The notes under the pieces were generated by a model, which saw only the letters and a list, made by a program, of their open reading frames with translations, had not been told where the DNA came from and ran no database searches. Made by a program: the position numbers and the translations under genes. This document shows, piece by piece, positions 55,205-63,114 of a stretch of DNA of 64,000 nt. Position 1 is the first letter of the stretch. Each line of letters starts with the position of its first letter. The stretch is from NCBI GenBank assembly GCA_002415085.1, contig DIBV01000004.1:265879-329878 (forward strand). The letters are read 5' to 3'. Source of the stretch: Arsukibacterium sp. UBA5043 (GTDB taxonomy: Bacteria; Pseudomonadota; Gammaproteobacteria; Enterobacterales; Alteromonadaceae).

Positions 55205-58114
55205 TTAATCGTGACTCACCACGATAAGTCTGATTGCATCAAGTTTCAGACGTGCCTTACTAATATAATCGGTCAGTTGATGTTGTTTATCAGTCAGGAT
55301 GTCAATTTCTTGCTGACGAATCAGTGGGTTAATTTGCTGTAAGGCTTTTAATCGTTGCTGATCTGCCTGCAAGGCTTGCTGCATTTTTTGCAATGCGTTC
55401 TGGCATACCTTGGCTAATTGCTCTGTTGCGGCAGTTTCACTGGTAGCAATCAAAGGATGGATTAAGCTCTGCAGGGCATTGACAAGTTTGCTTGCGGTCT
55501 GCCGGCCAACCGGTTTTAACTGGCGGTTAAAGTTATCAAAGGGAACCTTAGCCGCCAGATCATTGCCGGTTTTATCCAGGAGCAAGCGGATTGGCGTACC
55601 AGGCAAATAACGGCCTAATTGCAGATAAGTAGGGGCGCTGGCCTCAACAATGTAAATGAGCTCGATAAAATAGCTGCCAACAGGCAGGGCTTTATTGGGC
55701 AGCAATGCCACTGCTGTATTGCCCATATTGTCATTTAACAACAAATCGAGGGTACCGGTCACCATGGGGTGATCCCAGGTTAAGAACTGAATATCCTCTT
55801 GCGCCAGCGCGGTATCCCGGTCGAATGTGACCGTAACGCCGTCATCTTCAAGGCCAGGATAGGCGCAACGTAAATGTTCAGCCGGTGTTAAAATAATACT
55901 GGTATCAGAGCGATCTTCCTGATTAACACCTACCAAATCCCAGGCCTGAAACATCAGCATCGGCAGCTGCACATCAGCGTCAGTTTGGGCAATGTCTGCT
56001 GCCAGTTGCCGGGCAGGCTCACCACCGGCTGAATTCAGCTCTAGCAGCTTGTCCCGTCCCTGTTCGAGTTGTTGTTGTAAGCGTTGGTGCTGCTGCTGGC
56101 TTTGCGCCAGTAGTTGCGCCACCTCAGAGGCATCGGTTTGAGACGCTGCCAGCAACGCCAGTAACGCCGGGCCATCCTGTTCATAAACCGAGCGACCTGT
56201 CTGGCAGGTATGCTCAAACGCGTTGAGGCTTTGCTGATACCAATCTAATAATATCTGCTGGGCACTATGTTTAAAATACGGAATATGTATCTGAATATCA
56301 TGCTGCTGGCCTATTCTGTCTAACCGGCCAATTCGCTGTTCGAGTAAATCAGGATTCAGTGGTAAATCAAACAATACCAAATGATGCGCAAACTGAAAAT
56401 TGCGTCCTTCGCTACCTATTTCAGAGCACACCAGCACCTGAGCACTGTAATCCTCCTGAGCAAAATAAGCTGCCGCTTTGTCGCGCTCAACAATCGACAT
56501 ACCTTCGTGAAATACTGCGGCGCGGATCCCTTCTTTCTGGCGCAAGGCTCCCTCTACTGCCAGCGCTGTTTCAGCAGCAGCGCAGATAACCAGAAATTTT
56601 GCCGGCTTGTGTTGTTTTAATAACGTTGTTAAATAATCAATACGAGGGTCAAATTGCCACCATTGACTGCTGCTCCCCTCAAATTCCTGATATACCCGCT
56701 CTGGAAATAAATTGGCTGTCGCGAGTTTAGCAAGTGTGCTTTGCTGGTTCAGACTTTGAAATACTTTAAGGGCATTTCGATACTGTTCAGGCAAATCCAG
56801 TGCTACTGGCTTGGCTACCCGGTCCGGGAAACCTTTAATACTGGCGCGGCTATTTCGAAATAAGATCCGGCCGGTACCATGGCGGTCCAACAGCTTGCTC
56901 AGCAAAACTTGTCTGGCGTGTTTTGCGTTATCAGATGCCACAGGTTCGCTGAGCAACGTGAGCTCGTTGCTGATATCTGTTTCCTTTATCAGCAGTTGCA
57001 GGTCGCTTTTCAGTTCGTTGTTAAGTGGGGCAGTGCTTAGCAAATGGCCAGCTGTAGTGGCAATATGCTGGTATTGGGCTTGCTCTGCAATAAATGCCTG
57101 ATAGTCGTAAAAGCGATCAGGGTCCAGCAGGCGTAAACGGGCAAAATGACCTTGCTGACCCAATTGATCTGGCGTGGCAGTTAACAAAATAACGCCGGCA
57201 GTATCCTGAGCCAGGCTTTCGATGGCACGATATTCTTTACTGACATGTTCTGCAGTCCACGCCAGATGATGGGCTTCATCAACTACCAATAAGTCCCAGT
57301 CACTGCTTTGAGCCTGTTCCAGCCATTGTTTGTTGCTACTGATGAATTCCAGACTGCATAGTACCAGCTGTGCGGTATCAAAGGGGTTACTAACATCCAG
57401 CTGTGACTGCTGACACCGTTCTTCATCAAATACTGAAAAATGCAGATTAAACCGGCGTAACATTTCCACCAGCCACTGGTATTGCAGGGATTCGGGTACG
57501 ACGACAAATACCCGGGTGGCCAGTCCGGACAACAGTTGCTGATGAATAATCAGTCCTGCTTCGATTGTTTTACCAAGGCCAACTTCATCAGCGAGCAAGA
57601 CTCTCGGCGCATGGCGTCCGGCAACTTCTCTGGCGATATGAAGTTGATGTGGGATCAGGCTCATTCGACCGCCTTGCAAACCACGCAATGGGCTTTGCTG
57701 TAACCGGCTTTGATGCTGCCACGCCAGATAACGTAGAGTAAAGTGATCAAAACGATCAATCTGGCCGGCGAAAAGACGGTCTTGTGGCCTGTTAAAGCTG
57801 ATAAAGTGGTCGAGAAAGGTTTCTTTTAGATCGGTTTTTTCGCCGTTGTCGATACGGTTGCCACTGTAAATCAGGGTATTGTGTGCTTCACTTACTGACG
57901 TGACAATTAAACTGAAACCTTCCGCACTTTTTATTTCATCGCCAATGTTAAAAATCACCCGGGTAAGAGGGGCCTCAGTCTGAGCATATTGCCGGGTTTC
58001 ACCGGTAGCCGGGAACAAAACCGTCAGCATCCGACCCTCGATACCCACCAGAGTTCCTAAACCAAGGTCAGACTCAGTATCGCTGATCCAGCGTTGTCCC
58101 AAAGCAAAATTCAT
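55205..58114 (-). CDS. rapA: RNA polymerase-associated Swi2/Snf2-type ATPase RapA
   Basis: At 969 residues the protein equals E. coli RapA (HepA). It starts NFALGQRWISDTESDLGLGTLVGIEGR and has Walker A in LADEVGLGKTIEAGLIIHQ, the DEAH box in VVDEAHHL, LLTATPDQLGQQGHFARL, and the second RecA lobe with EIGSEGRNFQFAHHLVLFDLP and EQRIGRLDRIGQ. It recycles stalled RNA polymerase. It forms an operon with rluA and diverges from the phoH-like gene. Confidence 0.97.
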   Translation of the reverse strand: MNFALGQRWISDTESDLGLGTLVGIEGRMLTVLFPATGETRQYAQTEAPLTRVIFNIGDEIKSAEGFSLIVTSVSEAHNTLIYSGNRIDNGEKTDLKETFLDHFISFNRPQDRLFAGQIDRFDHFTLRYLAWQHQSRLQQSPLRGLQGGRMSLIPHQLHIAREVAGRHAPRVLLADEVGLGKTIEAGLIIHQQLLSGLATRVFVVVPESLQYQWLVEMLRRFNLHFSVFDEERCQQSQLDVSNPFDTAQLVLCSLEFISSNKQWLEQAQSSDWDLLVVDEAHHLAWTAEHVSKEYRAIESLAQDTAGVILLTATPDQLGQQGHFARLRLLDPDRFYDYQAFIAEQAQYQHIATTAGHLLSTAPLNNELKSDLQLLIKETDISNELTLLSEPVASDNAKHARQVLLSKLLDRHGTGRILFRNSRASIKGFPDRVAKPVALDLPEQYRNALKVFQSLNQQSTLAKLATANLFPERVYQEFEGSSSQWWQFDPRIDYLTTLLKQHKPAKFLVICAAAETALAVEGALRQKEGIRAAVFHEGMSIVERDKAAAYFAQEDYSAQVLVCSEIGSEGRNFQFAHHLVLFDLPLNPDLLEQRIGRLDRIGQQHDIQIHIPYFKHSAQQILLDWYQQSLNAFEHTCQTGRSVYEQDGPALLALLAASQTDASEVAQLLAQSQQQHQRLQQQLEQGRDKLLELNSAGGEPARQLAADIAQTDADVQLPMLMFQAWDLVGVNQEDRSDTSIILTPAEHLRCAYPGLEDDGVTVTFDRDTALAQEDIQFLTWDHPMVTGTLDLLLNDNMGNTAVALLPNKALPVGSYFIELIYIVEASAPTYLQLGRYLPGTPIRLLLDKTGNDLAAKVPFDNFNRQLKPVGRQTASKLVNALQSLIHPLIATSETAATEQLAKVCQNALQKMQQALQADQQRLKALQQINPLIRQQEIDILTDKQHQLTDYISKARLKLDAIRLIVVSHD

Positions 58115-58377
58115 ATCAAAGCACCATCATAAAATCGGGGCGCCATGGTACTAGTAAATGAATAAAACTGCATCTGCCATCCGCTTATATTTTAGCTTTA
58201 ATCACTGTCATTTGGGTGTCACGAAAATATCGCAAAATATTTTCACCGCAAATTAGCGATTTAATTCAAGAATTGGCCGCCAACTGGCGCCGTTGCACTA
58301 TGCTTAGTTTAGCTACATAAAGTTGACAACAACAATATTGCGTAAAGTTAACTTGGTTTTGTTTGAAGGAGCTGCGT

Positions 58378-59694
58378 ATGGCGCGAAAAAAAAGCAAAGA
58401 AAAGAAAATCTATGTATTAGACACCAATATTCTGCTGCATGAACCCTTCGCCTTTCTCAATTTCGAAGAACACGACGTGGTCATCCCGATGACCGTGCTG
58501 GAAGAACTTGATCACATTAAAGATCGCAATAAAGACGTTAGCAGAGACGCCCGGATCGCGATCCGGGCGTTAGAAGACGTGCTGCGTGACGCTTCACCAG
58601 AGCAAATGCTGCAAGGTGTGGCCTTACCCCGTCAAAATGAGCAGTTAGGAGGTGGCCATTTATTTATCATTAATGATCATCATATTAAAGACGAAATACC
58701 CGGTTTACCCGGTGGTGAAAATGACCACTTAATTATTAATACTGCTTTGTATCTGCAACGCGAAAAAGGTCCGGTCATAGTTATTCTGGTGACCAAGGAT
58801 ATTAATATGCGCCTGAAAGCAAAAGGTGCTGGCTTAAAACAGGTTGAAGACTATCGAACAGACCAGTTAATTGATGATGTTCGCTTTTTATACAAAGGTT
58901 ATTTTAAATTCAGTGGTGAGTTCTGGAGTCAGGTTGGCGAATGTCGCAGTGAAAACGAGGGCCGGGATACAGTACATTATGTCAGTCGTAAACTATTGCC
59001 CAATGCTTATCTCAATGAATATCTGATAGATGAAGCAGAAACCTTTGCCGGTCGGGTGCTGGCGATCACCGAGCATGAAATTAAAATTCTGGACTTCGGC
59101 TATGAGCGATTGATGCATCGGCATGCCTGGGGGATTCATCCTAAAAATATCTATCAAGCGATGGCATTGCAGGCGTTGTTGGATACCGACATGGATTTGG
59201 TGATTCTGACCGGCCCGGCCGGCTGCGGCAAAACGCTGATTGCGCTGGCCGCTGCTTTGGAGCTGGTGATTGAAAAAGGCCAGTACGAAAAGGTTATTGT
59301 TACCCGTAACACTCCTGAAATTGCTGAATCAATTGGTTTTTTACCAGGTACTGAGGAAGAAAAAATGGCGCCCTGGCTTGCGGCTATTACAGACTCACTT
59401 GAAGTACTGCATAAAACTGATGAGCACCCGCATGCCAGTGTCAGTTACATTATGGACAAAGCCAACATTCAGTTTAAATCGGTCAACTTTATGCGTGGCA
59501 GAAGTATTCAGAATGCGATAGTAATCCTGTACCCCAGTATTTGTTTGGCTGATAAGTTGTTACTTCCTCGTCTTTACTGGGCTAGAAGGGTGGTAACAAG
59601 AATTTTGGTGAATAATCGCAACTTTACCAAACATTCTGCAAATGCTGATTCTTTTTTGTTACATTCAGATGTTGTTTTGGGGGAGGTTGCATAA
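58378..59694 (+). pseudogene. Host PIN-PhoH family ATPase gene, 3' end lost to element insertion
   Basis: The N-terminal PIN domain is intact (KIYVLDTNILLHEPFAF, MTVLEELDHIKDRN, VTKDINMRLKAKGAG) and the PhoH ATPase begins normally with Walker A GPAGCGKTLIA and GFLPGTEEEKMAPWL. After MRGRSIQNAIVIL (to about 59529) homology stops. The Walker B aspartate, QN motif and final helices are replaced by about 55 unrelated residues ending at 59694. The ATG at 58378 follows AAGGAG. The protein can be made but its ATPase is broken. The break is the left end of the integrated element; the missing 3' part should lie beyond the right window edge. Another complete PhoH-type gene begins in the TAATG overlap. 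Confidence 0.85.
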
Positions 59695-61070
59695 TGATCG
59701 CACGTAAAAACATTCCACGTGTTTTAGATACATCAGCATTAGTCCACGATCCAAAGTCCCTTTTATCATATGAGGACGACATCTACATCTGCCTCACTGT
59801 CCTGGAAGAATTGGACAATCTTAAAGAGCGCAGGGATAGGTCTATTAGTGCCGATGCCCGCGTCTGTATCCGGATGCTTGAAGATCTTGTCAGTGGCCAC
59901 GATGCTGAGCAACTAGAAATTGGGATCCCGCTTCCAACTAGTGAAACAGGAAAACGTGGAAAATTGTTCATTGGCATCGATACCAACATTGAGCTTGAGC
60001 AATCGCTGCGGCATGGTATAGGCAGCGAGGCCGACAACAGAATCATAAATTATGCCTACCAGTTGCAAAAGAGACTTGAGCAGCCAGTGTCGATAGTGAC
60101 TCGCGACATTAACATGCGTTTGAAAGCGAGAACTGTTGGCGTTGGTGCGGAAGATGTATCCGTTGATAACTCCATCGCTGACATTGATCTTTTATATGGT
60201 GGTGTTCAAGTATTTGAATCCGACCTGTTCGAAAAACTGGAAAGTGATGACGACTTTAAATTATCCGGTGATGTATACAGGATGGATCGAAGTCTGTTTA
60301 ACGACGAAGTTCAATCAAATATGTATTGGTATGACGAAGCAGGGCATATTGGTCTTGTAACTGAAGTGAGTGCAGAGCATGTTTACACGACATTGCTTCC
60401 ACGCAAACACAAAAAGATTTGGGGTGTTTTACCAAAGAATTCAAGACAGGCAATAGCTCTGCACCAGCTAACCGACCCTCAATACGACCTTAACATACTG
60501 CTTGGCCCAGCTGGGTCTGGTAAGACTTTTCTCGCAGTTGCAGCGGCCCTGCATCAAGTGTTGGAAGAGAAAAAGTACAAGAAGATTGTTGTTGTTCGTA
60601 GCAGAGATTTCATGGACGAGGATCCCGGTTTTTTGCCAGGGGATTTGAAAGAGAAATCAATGCCACTTCTTGCAGGTATCACAGATGCGCTGATATCAAT
60701 GCATAGTGACGATAGCAATGAACATAACACTTTTACAACAATTGAACACATCATCGAAAAAGCCAATATTGAATTCACCTCAATGGCCTATTTTCGGGGA
60801 CGCTCGCTGGATGATGCATTTTTGATAATTGACGAGGCCCAAAATATGACTCGTGCACAAATGAAAGGGATGCTGTCAAGGGGCGGCAGAAATTGCCGGA
60901 CAGTTGTACTTGGGAACCTTGCTCAGATTGATGACAAGTTTGTAACGGCCGCCTCGAGCGGCGCAAGTGCAGCTGTGAATGTTTATCGACATTATGAACA
61001 TGGAACAGTACTGATTTTTGACGAGGTGGAGCGTAGCTCGCTCGCAGAATTTACGGAGAAAAATTTTTAG
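59694..61070 (+). CDS. Element-borne complete PIN-PhoH family ATPase
   Basis: The 458-residue protein has the same domain order as the broken host gene but is strongly diverged: PIN domain (RVLDTSALVHDPKSLLS, LTVLEELDNLKER, VTRDINMRLKART), then the PhoH ATPase with Walker A LLGPAGSGKTFLAVA, Walker B DAFLIIDEAQNMT and sensor GNLAQIDDKFVTAAS. Its end, ERSSLAEFTEKNF, is the normal PhoH C-terminus. GGGGGAGG lies before the ATG, which overlaps the upstream stop (TAATG), so translation is coupled to the truncated host gene. Related PhoH2 proteins are RNA helicase-ribonucleases. Here it may replace the lost host function or serve the element; this is inferred. Confidence 0.88.
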   Translation: MIARKNIPRVLDTSALVHDPKSLLSYEDDIYICLTVLEELDNLKERRDRSISADARVCIRMLEDLVSGHDAEQLEIGIPLPTSETGKRGKLFIGIDTNIELEQSLRHGIGSEADNRIINYAYQLQKRLEQPVSIVTRDINMRLKARTVGVGAEDVSVDNSIADIDLLYGGVQVFESDLFEKLESDDDFKLSGDVYRMDRSLFNDEVQSNMYWYDEAGHIGLVTEVSAEHVYTTLLPRKHKKIWGVLPKNSRQAIALHQLTDPQYDLNILLGPAGSGKTFLAVAAALHQVLEEKKYKKIVVVRSRDFMDEDPGFLPGDLKEKSMPLLAGITDALISMHSDDSNEHNTFTTIEHIIEKANIEFTSMAYFRGRSLDDAFLIIDEAQNMTRAQMKGMLSRGGRNCRTVVLGNLAQIDDKFVTAASSGASAAVNVYRHYEHGTVLIFDEVERSSLAEFTEKNF

Positions 61071-61149
61071 TCGGACTACAGTGACAAGCAGTAGAAAAGC
61101 GCAAAAGAGAAAGTTAAAAACAACATTGCAAATATCGGAAAATATACTA

Positions 61150-61179
61150 CCTTTACCGTTATATATATAACGGTAAAGG
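61150..61179. repeat. 30-bp perfect palindrome overlapping a ribosome site
   Basis: Bases 61150-61179 are exactly self-complementary; the half-site is CCTTTACCGTTATAT. It ends eight bases before the GTG at 61187 and its right arm includes the AAAGG of that gene's ribosome site. It could be an operator for a dimeric regulator or a hairpin hiding the ribosome site. Confidence 0.85.
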
Positions 61180-61186
61180 GGTTTAT

Positions 61187-61570
61187 GTGGCTAAACAAAC
61201 TTCTACAAAAATCAATGTCTCTGATCTGGAGTTTGTTATTGAGTATCTAATCTTGCTTGCGCAGTCTAAACGTGCGCTTCAATTAAATATTCCGCTCTAT
61301 AAGAGCGTAAACAGGTTGAAGTTATATAAAGCCGCTATATGTGTCGAAACAGCGCTACTAGAAAAACGTGACGAGGACTTCATCGATGCAATTGATAGAG
61401 TATGTATTGATGTTGAAGGGATAGTTGTCAACGCAATACCGCCGGAAGAAATCCAAAGACTAAAAACGGCAATAAGGCAAAAGCGTTATAAAAATAACGA
61501 TTTCAATCGCCTTTTAAGCGAGTATCAGAGCACACTTTCATTCGTTGATGGTAGGTTAGATAGCCATTAA
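61187..61570 (+). CDS. Unknown element protein, 127 residues
   Basis: The product is helix-rich and soluble: VSDLEFVIEYLILLAQSKRALQL, LYKAAICVETALLEKRDEDF, PPEEIQRLKTAIRQKRYKN. I do not recognise a family and no catalytic motif is visible. The start is a GTG at 61187 after AAAGGGG, which lies partly in the right arm of the 30-bp palindrome. It has low GC content like the rest of the element. No membrane segment or signal peptide is seen. The 200 bp after it hold no feature I can support. Confidence 0.6.
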   Translation: MAKQTSTKINVSDLEFVIEYLILLAQSKRALQLNIPLYKSVNRLKLYKAAICVETALLEKRDEDFIDAIDRVCIDVEGIVVNAIPPEEIQRLKTAIRQKRYKNNDFNRLLSEYQSTLSFVDGRLDSH

Positions 61571-61773
61571 TCAGTGCCGCTCAGTCACGCAGAGAAATTT
61601 TTGGTGATTTTATATAACAACAAAACCAAGCAAACTAAATATTGAAACGACTCAAATTTAATGAAGAAACAAGCGTTAGCAAATTGAGTTACCAGTGCTC
61701 AGTCGGCAGCAATCACTTTTTTCAACTTAATTAAGAACGCTTTGTTTCAATTAGTTATATTTTCAGTTTCAAG

Positions 61774-62070
61774 TTAACGACGCTTCTTGGACAAATAGTA
61801 TTTTAATGACGCATCTGAGATTATATTCGTCACTTTCCCTTGCAGCATTTGTCCATATTCAAAATCACGCCCAGCTTTGTTACCTAATCGCCTTTTCCAC
61901 CATTTAATTTCACTTAGCATTCTGGCTGCTTTTTCTCTAAGAACGTGTGCGTTGTGAGAATCAGCAGTAAGTGAACATTGTGGAGGCTCAATATTTTGTT
62001 TTTGGCAATAGTCTAAAGCCGCTTTGAGCCCTTCTCTATGTATTAATTCAGCGCAAAACTTAGCATGCAT
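61774..62070 (-). CDS. Small protein with phage replication-endonuclease (gpA)-like segment
   Basis: The 98-residue product contains LREKAARMLSEIKWWKRRLGNKAGRDFEYGQMLQGKV, then ISDASLKYYL. This resembles the N-terminal R-x4-WWxRxLRR...ALGLV...YxSD segment of P2-type gpA replication endonucleases. Everything after that segment, including the rolling-circle catalytic tyrosines, is absent, so it is either a gene remnant or a free-standing domain. The match was recognised by eye and is tentative. It reads against the neighbouring element genes and starts at an ATG without a clear ribosome site. Confidence 0.45.
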   Translation of the reverse strand: MHAKFCAELIHREGLKAALDYCQKQNIEPPQCSLTADSHNAHVLREKAARMLSEIKWWKRRLGNKAGRDFEYGQMLQGKVTNIISDASLKYYLSKKRR

Positions 62071-62499
62071 TTCGGCTTGCCGGCACTAGAGGTGAGTAGT
62101 GCTCGGGCCTGACAATCTAACGTCCACCACGGCTAAATCAGTCTATTATAAGTTAATTACAAAATTTCAATAACAACATAACCAATTTAAAAGCAGTTAC
62201 TTTCTTTATTCTTTATTAAAATCACGGTGAAAAGCCATCCTACCATCTCCACAAGATCGCCTGTATCCGCTGCATTCTTTAATCAGTCAATGTTCTGGAA
62301 AGTGAGGAAAACTGCCCAGTGTTACTCACGCATTCTAACGCCTAGTAAAGGTACACATAAAATAAAATGTCGACTATATTTGACATTGGTATATTTAAGT
62401 CTACATTTAAGTGGGCTAACTAAAAATGGTTAAGTAAGCGCTGAAGAAGGGATTTCTATGTCCGCCAGGGATGGTCAGAGTTTCATACAGGAGAATTCT
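62071..62499. other. 429-bp gap within the element, no gene supported
   Basis: The region is AT-rich. A 68-codon plus-strand frame at 62227-62433 lacks a ribosome site and any recognisable motif, and is not called. Promoters for the flanking divergent genes are probably here. No repeat longer than a few bases was seen. Confidence 0.5.
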
Positions 62500-62796
62500 A
62501 TGATGAGCATCTCGGCGAATACGTTTTTACAGTCAATGTACGAGCATAAATCACAACAGAGGCGTTTACATAACGTGCGAGATTATTTGCTAGCGTCACT
62601 TCAGATCAATCCTCACAGCCATAACCTTATAGTTGCCATCGGAAATGGCAATGAGAAGAGTAATGCTGACGCCCTTCTGAACTGGCTTTCGGGGACGTCA
62701 CATCACAATTCTTTTCTGGCGGATTTGCCAGCGAAAGAAGTGAAAAGTCTGTTGCTACACCATCTGCAGCGGACTTTGGATTGTTGGCCTGACTGA
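62500..62796 (+). CDS. Unknown element protein, about 98 residues
   Basis: The protein reads MMSISANTFLQSMYEHKSQQ, then HNLIVAIGNGNEKSNADALLNWLSG and LPAKEVKSLLLHHLQRTL. I do not recognise it. The ATG at 62500 follows AGGAGA six bases upstream; an ATG at 62458 after AAGGG would add 14 residues and is possible. It converges on the small repressor gene with a 15-bp gap. Its position beside the repressor and integrase suggests an element-specific accessory role, which cannot be specified. Confidence 0.6.
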   Translation: MMSISANTFLQSMYEHKSQQRRLHNVRDYLLASLQINPHSHNLIVAIGNGNEKSNADALLNWLSGTSHHNSFLADLPAKEVKSLLLHHLQRTLDCWPD

Positions 62797-62811
62797 GGCT
62801 GTCTGTGGGCT

Positions 62812-63036
62812 TTACTTGTCGGGAACGTGCTCGATAAGGTGTTCGACCGGAACCTCGAAAAATTTACAGAGGCGATCAATGGTATCTAGCGTCACATTAC
62901 AGCCAGGGGTATTAATCATTTTTGATAGGGTCGCTCGGTGTATCCCCGTTGCCTCGGAAATCTCGTTAATCGTAACGCGTTGCCCATCATCAAATGATTT
63001 TTTTTCGACTAACGCCATTAAATGGTACCTGAACAT
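62812..63036 (-). CDS. Cro/CI-type helix-turn-helix regulator
   Basis: The 74-residue protein is a single XRE domain: FRYHLMALVEKKSF, then TINEISEATGIHRATLSKMINTPG for helices 2-3, and LDTIDRLCKFFEVPVEHLIEHVPD at the end. The EHVPD ending and length match the small repressors often encoded beside mobile-element integrases. GGAGG precedes the ATG. It diverges from the recombinase gene with a 78-bp gap and probably controls that promoter. Confidence 0.88.
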   Translation of the reverse strand: MFRYHLMALVEKKSFDDGQRVTINEISEATGIHRATLSKMINTPGCNVTLDTIDRLCKFFEVPVEHLIEHVPDK

Positions 63037-63114
63037 CTGTCCTCCGGGGGTTGCCTGTTTTTAATCATAACCGGTTTTTCACCAAAAGCGCATCGTTCTT
63101 AATGGAGGTATTAA

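Noticed and set aside
58378-59694. Loss of the phoH-like C-terminus read as a sequencing frameshift
   Set aside because: None of the expected Walker B, QN or C-terminal segments appears in any frame right after 59529, and base composition changes there; insertion explains it better.
62227-62433. 68-codon plus-strand frame in the element
   Set aside because: It has no ribosome site or recognisable motif and lies in an AT-rich gap.
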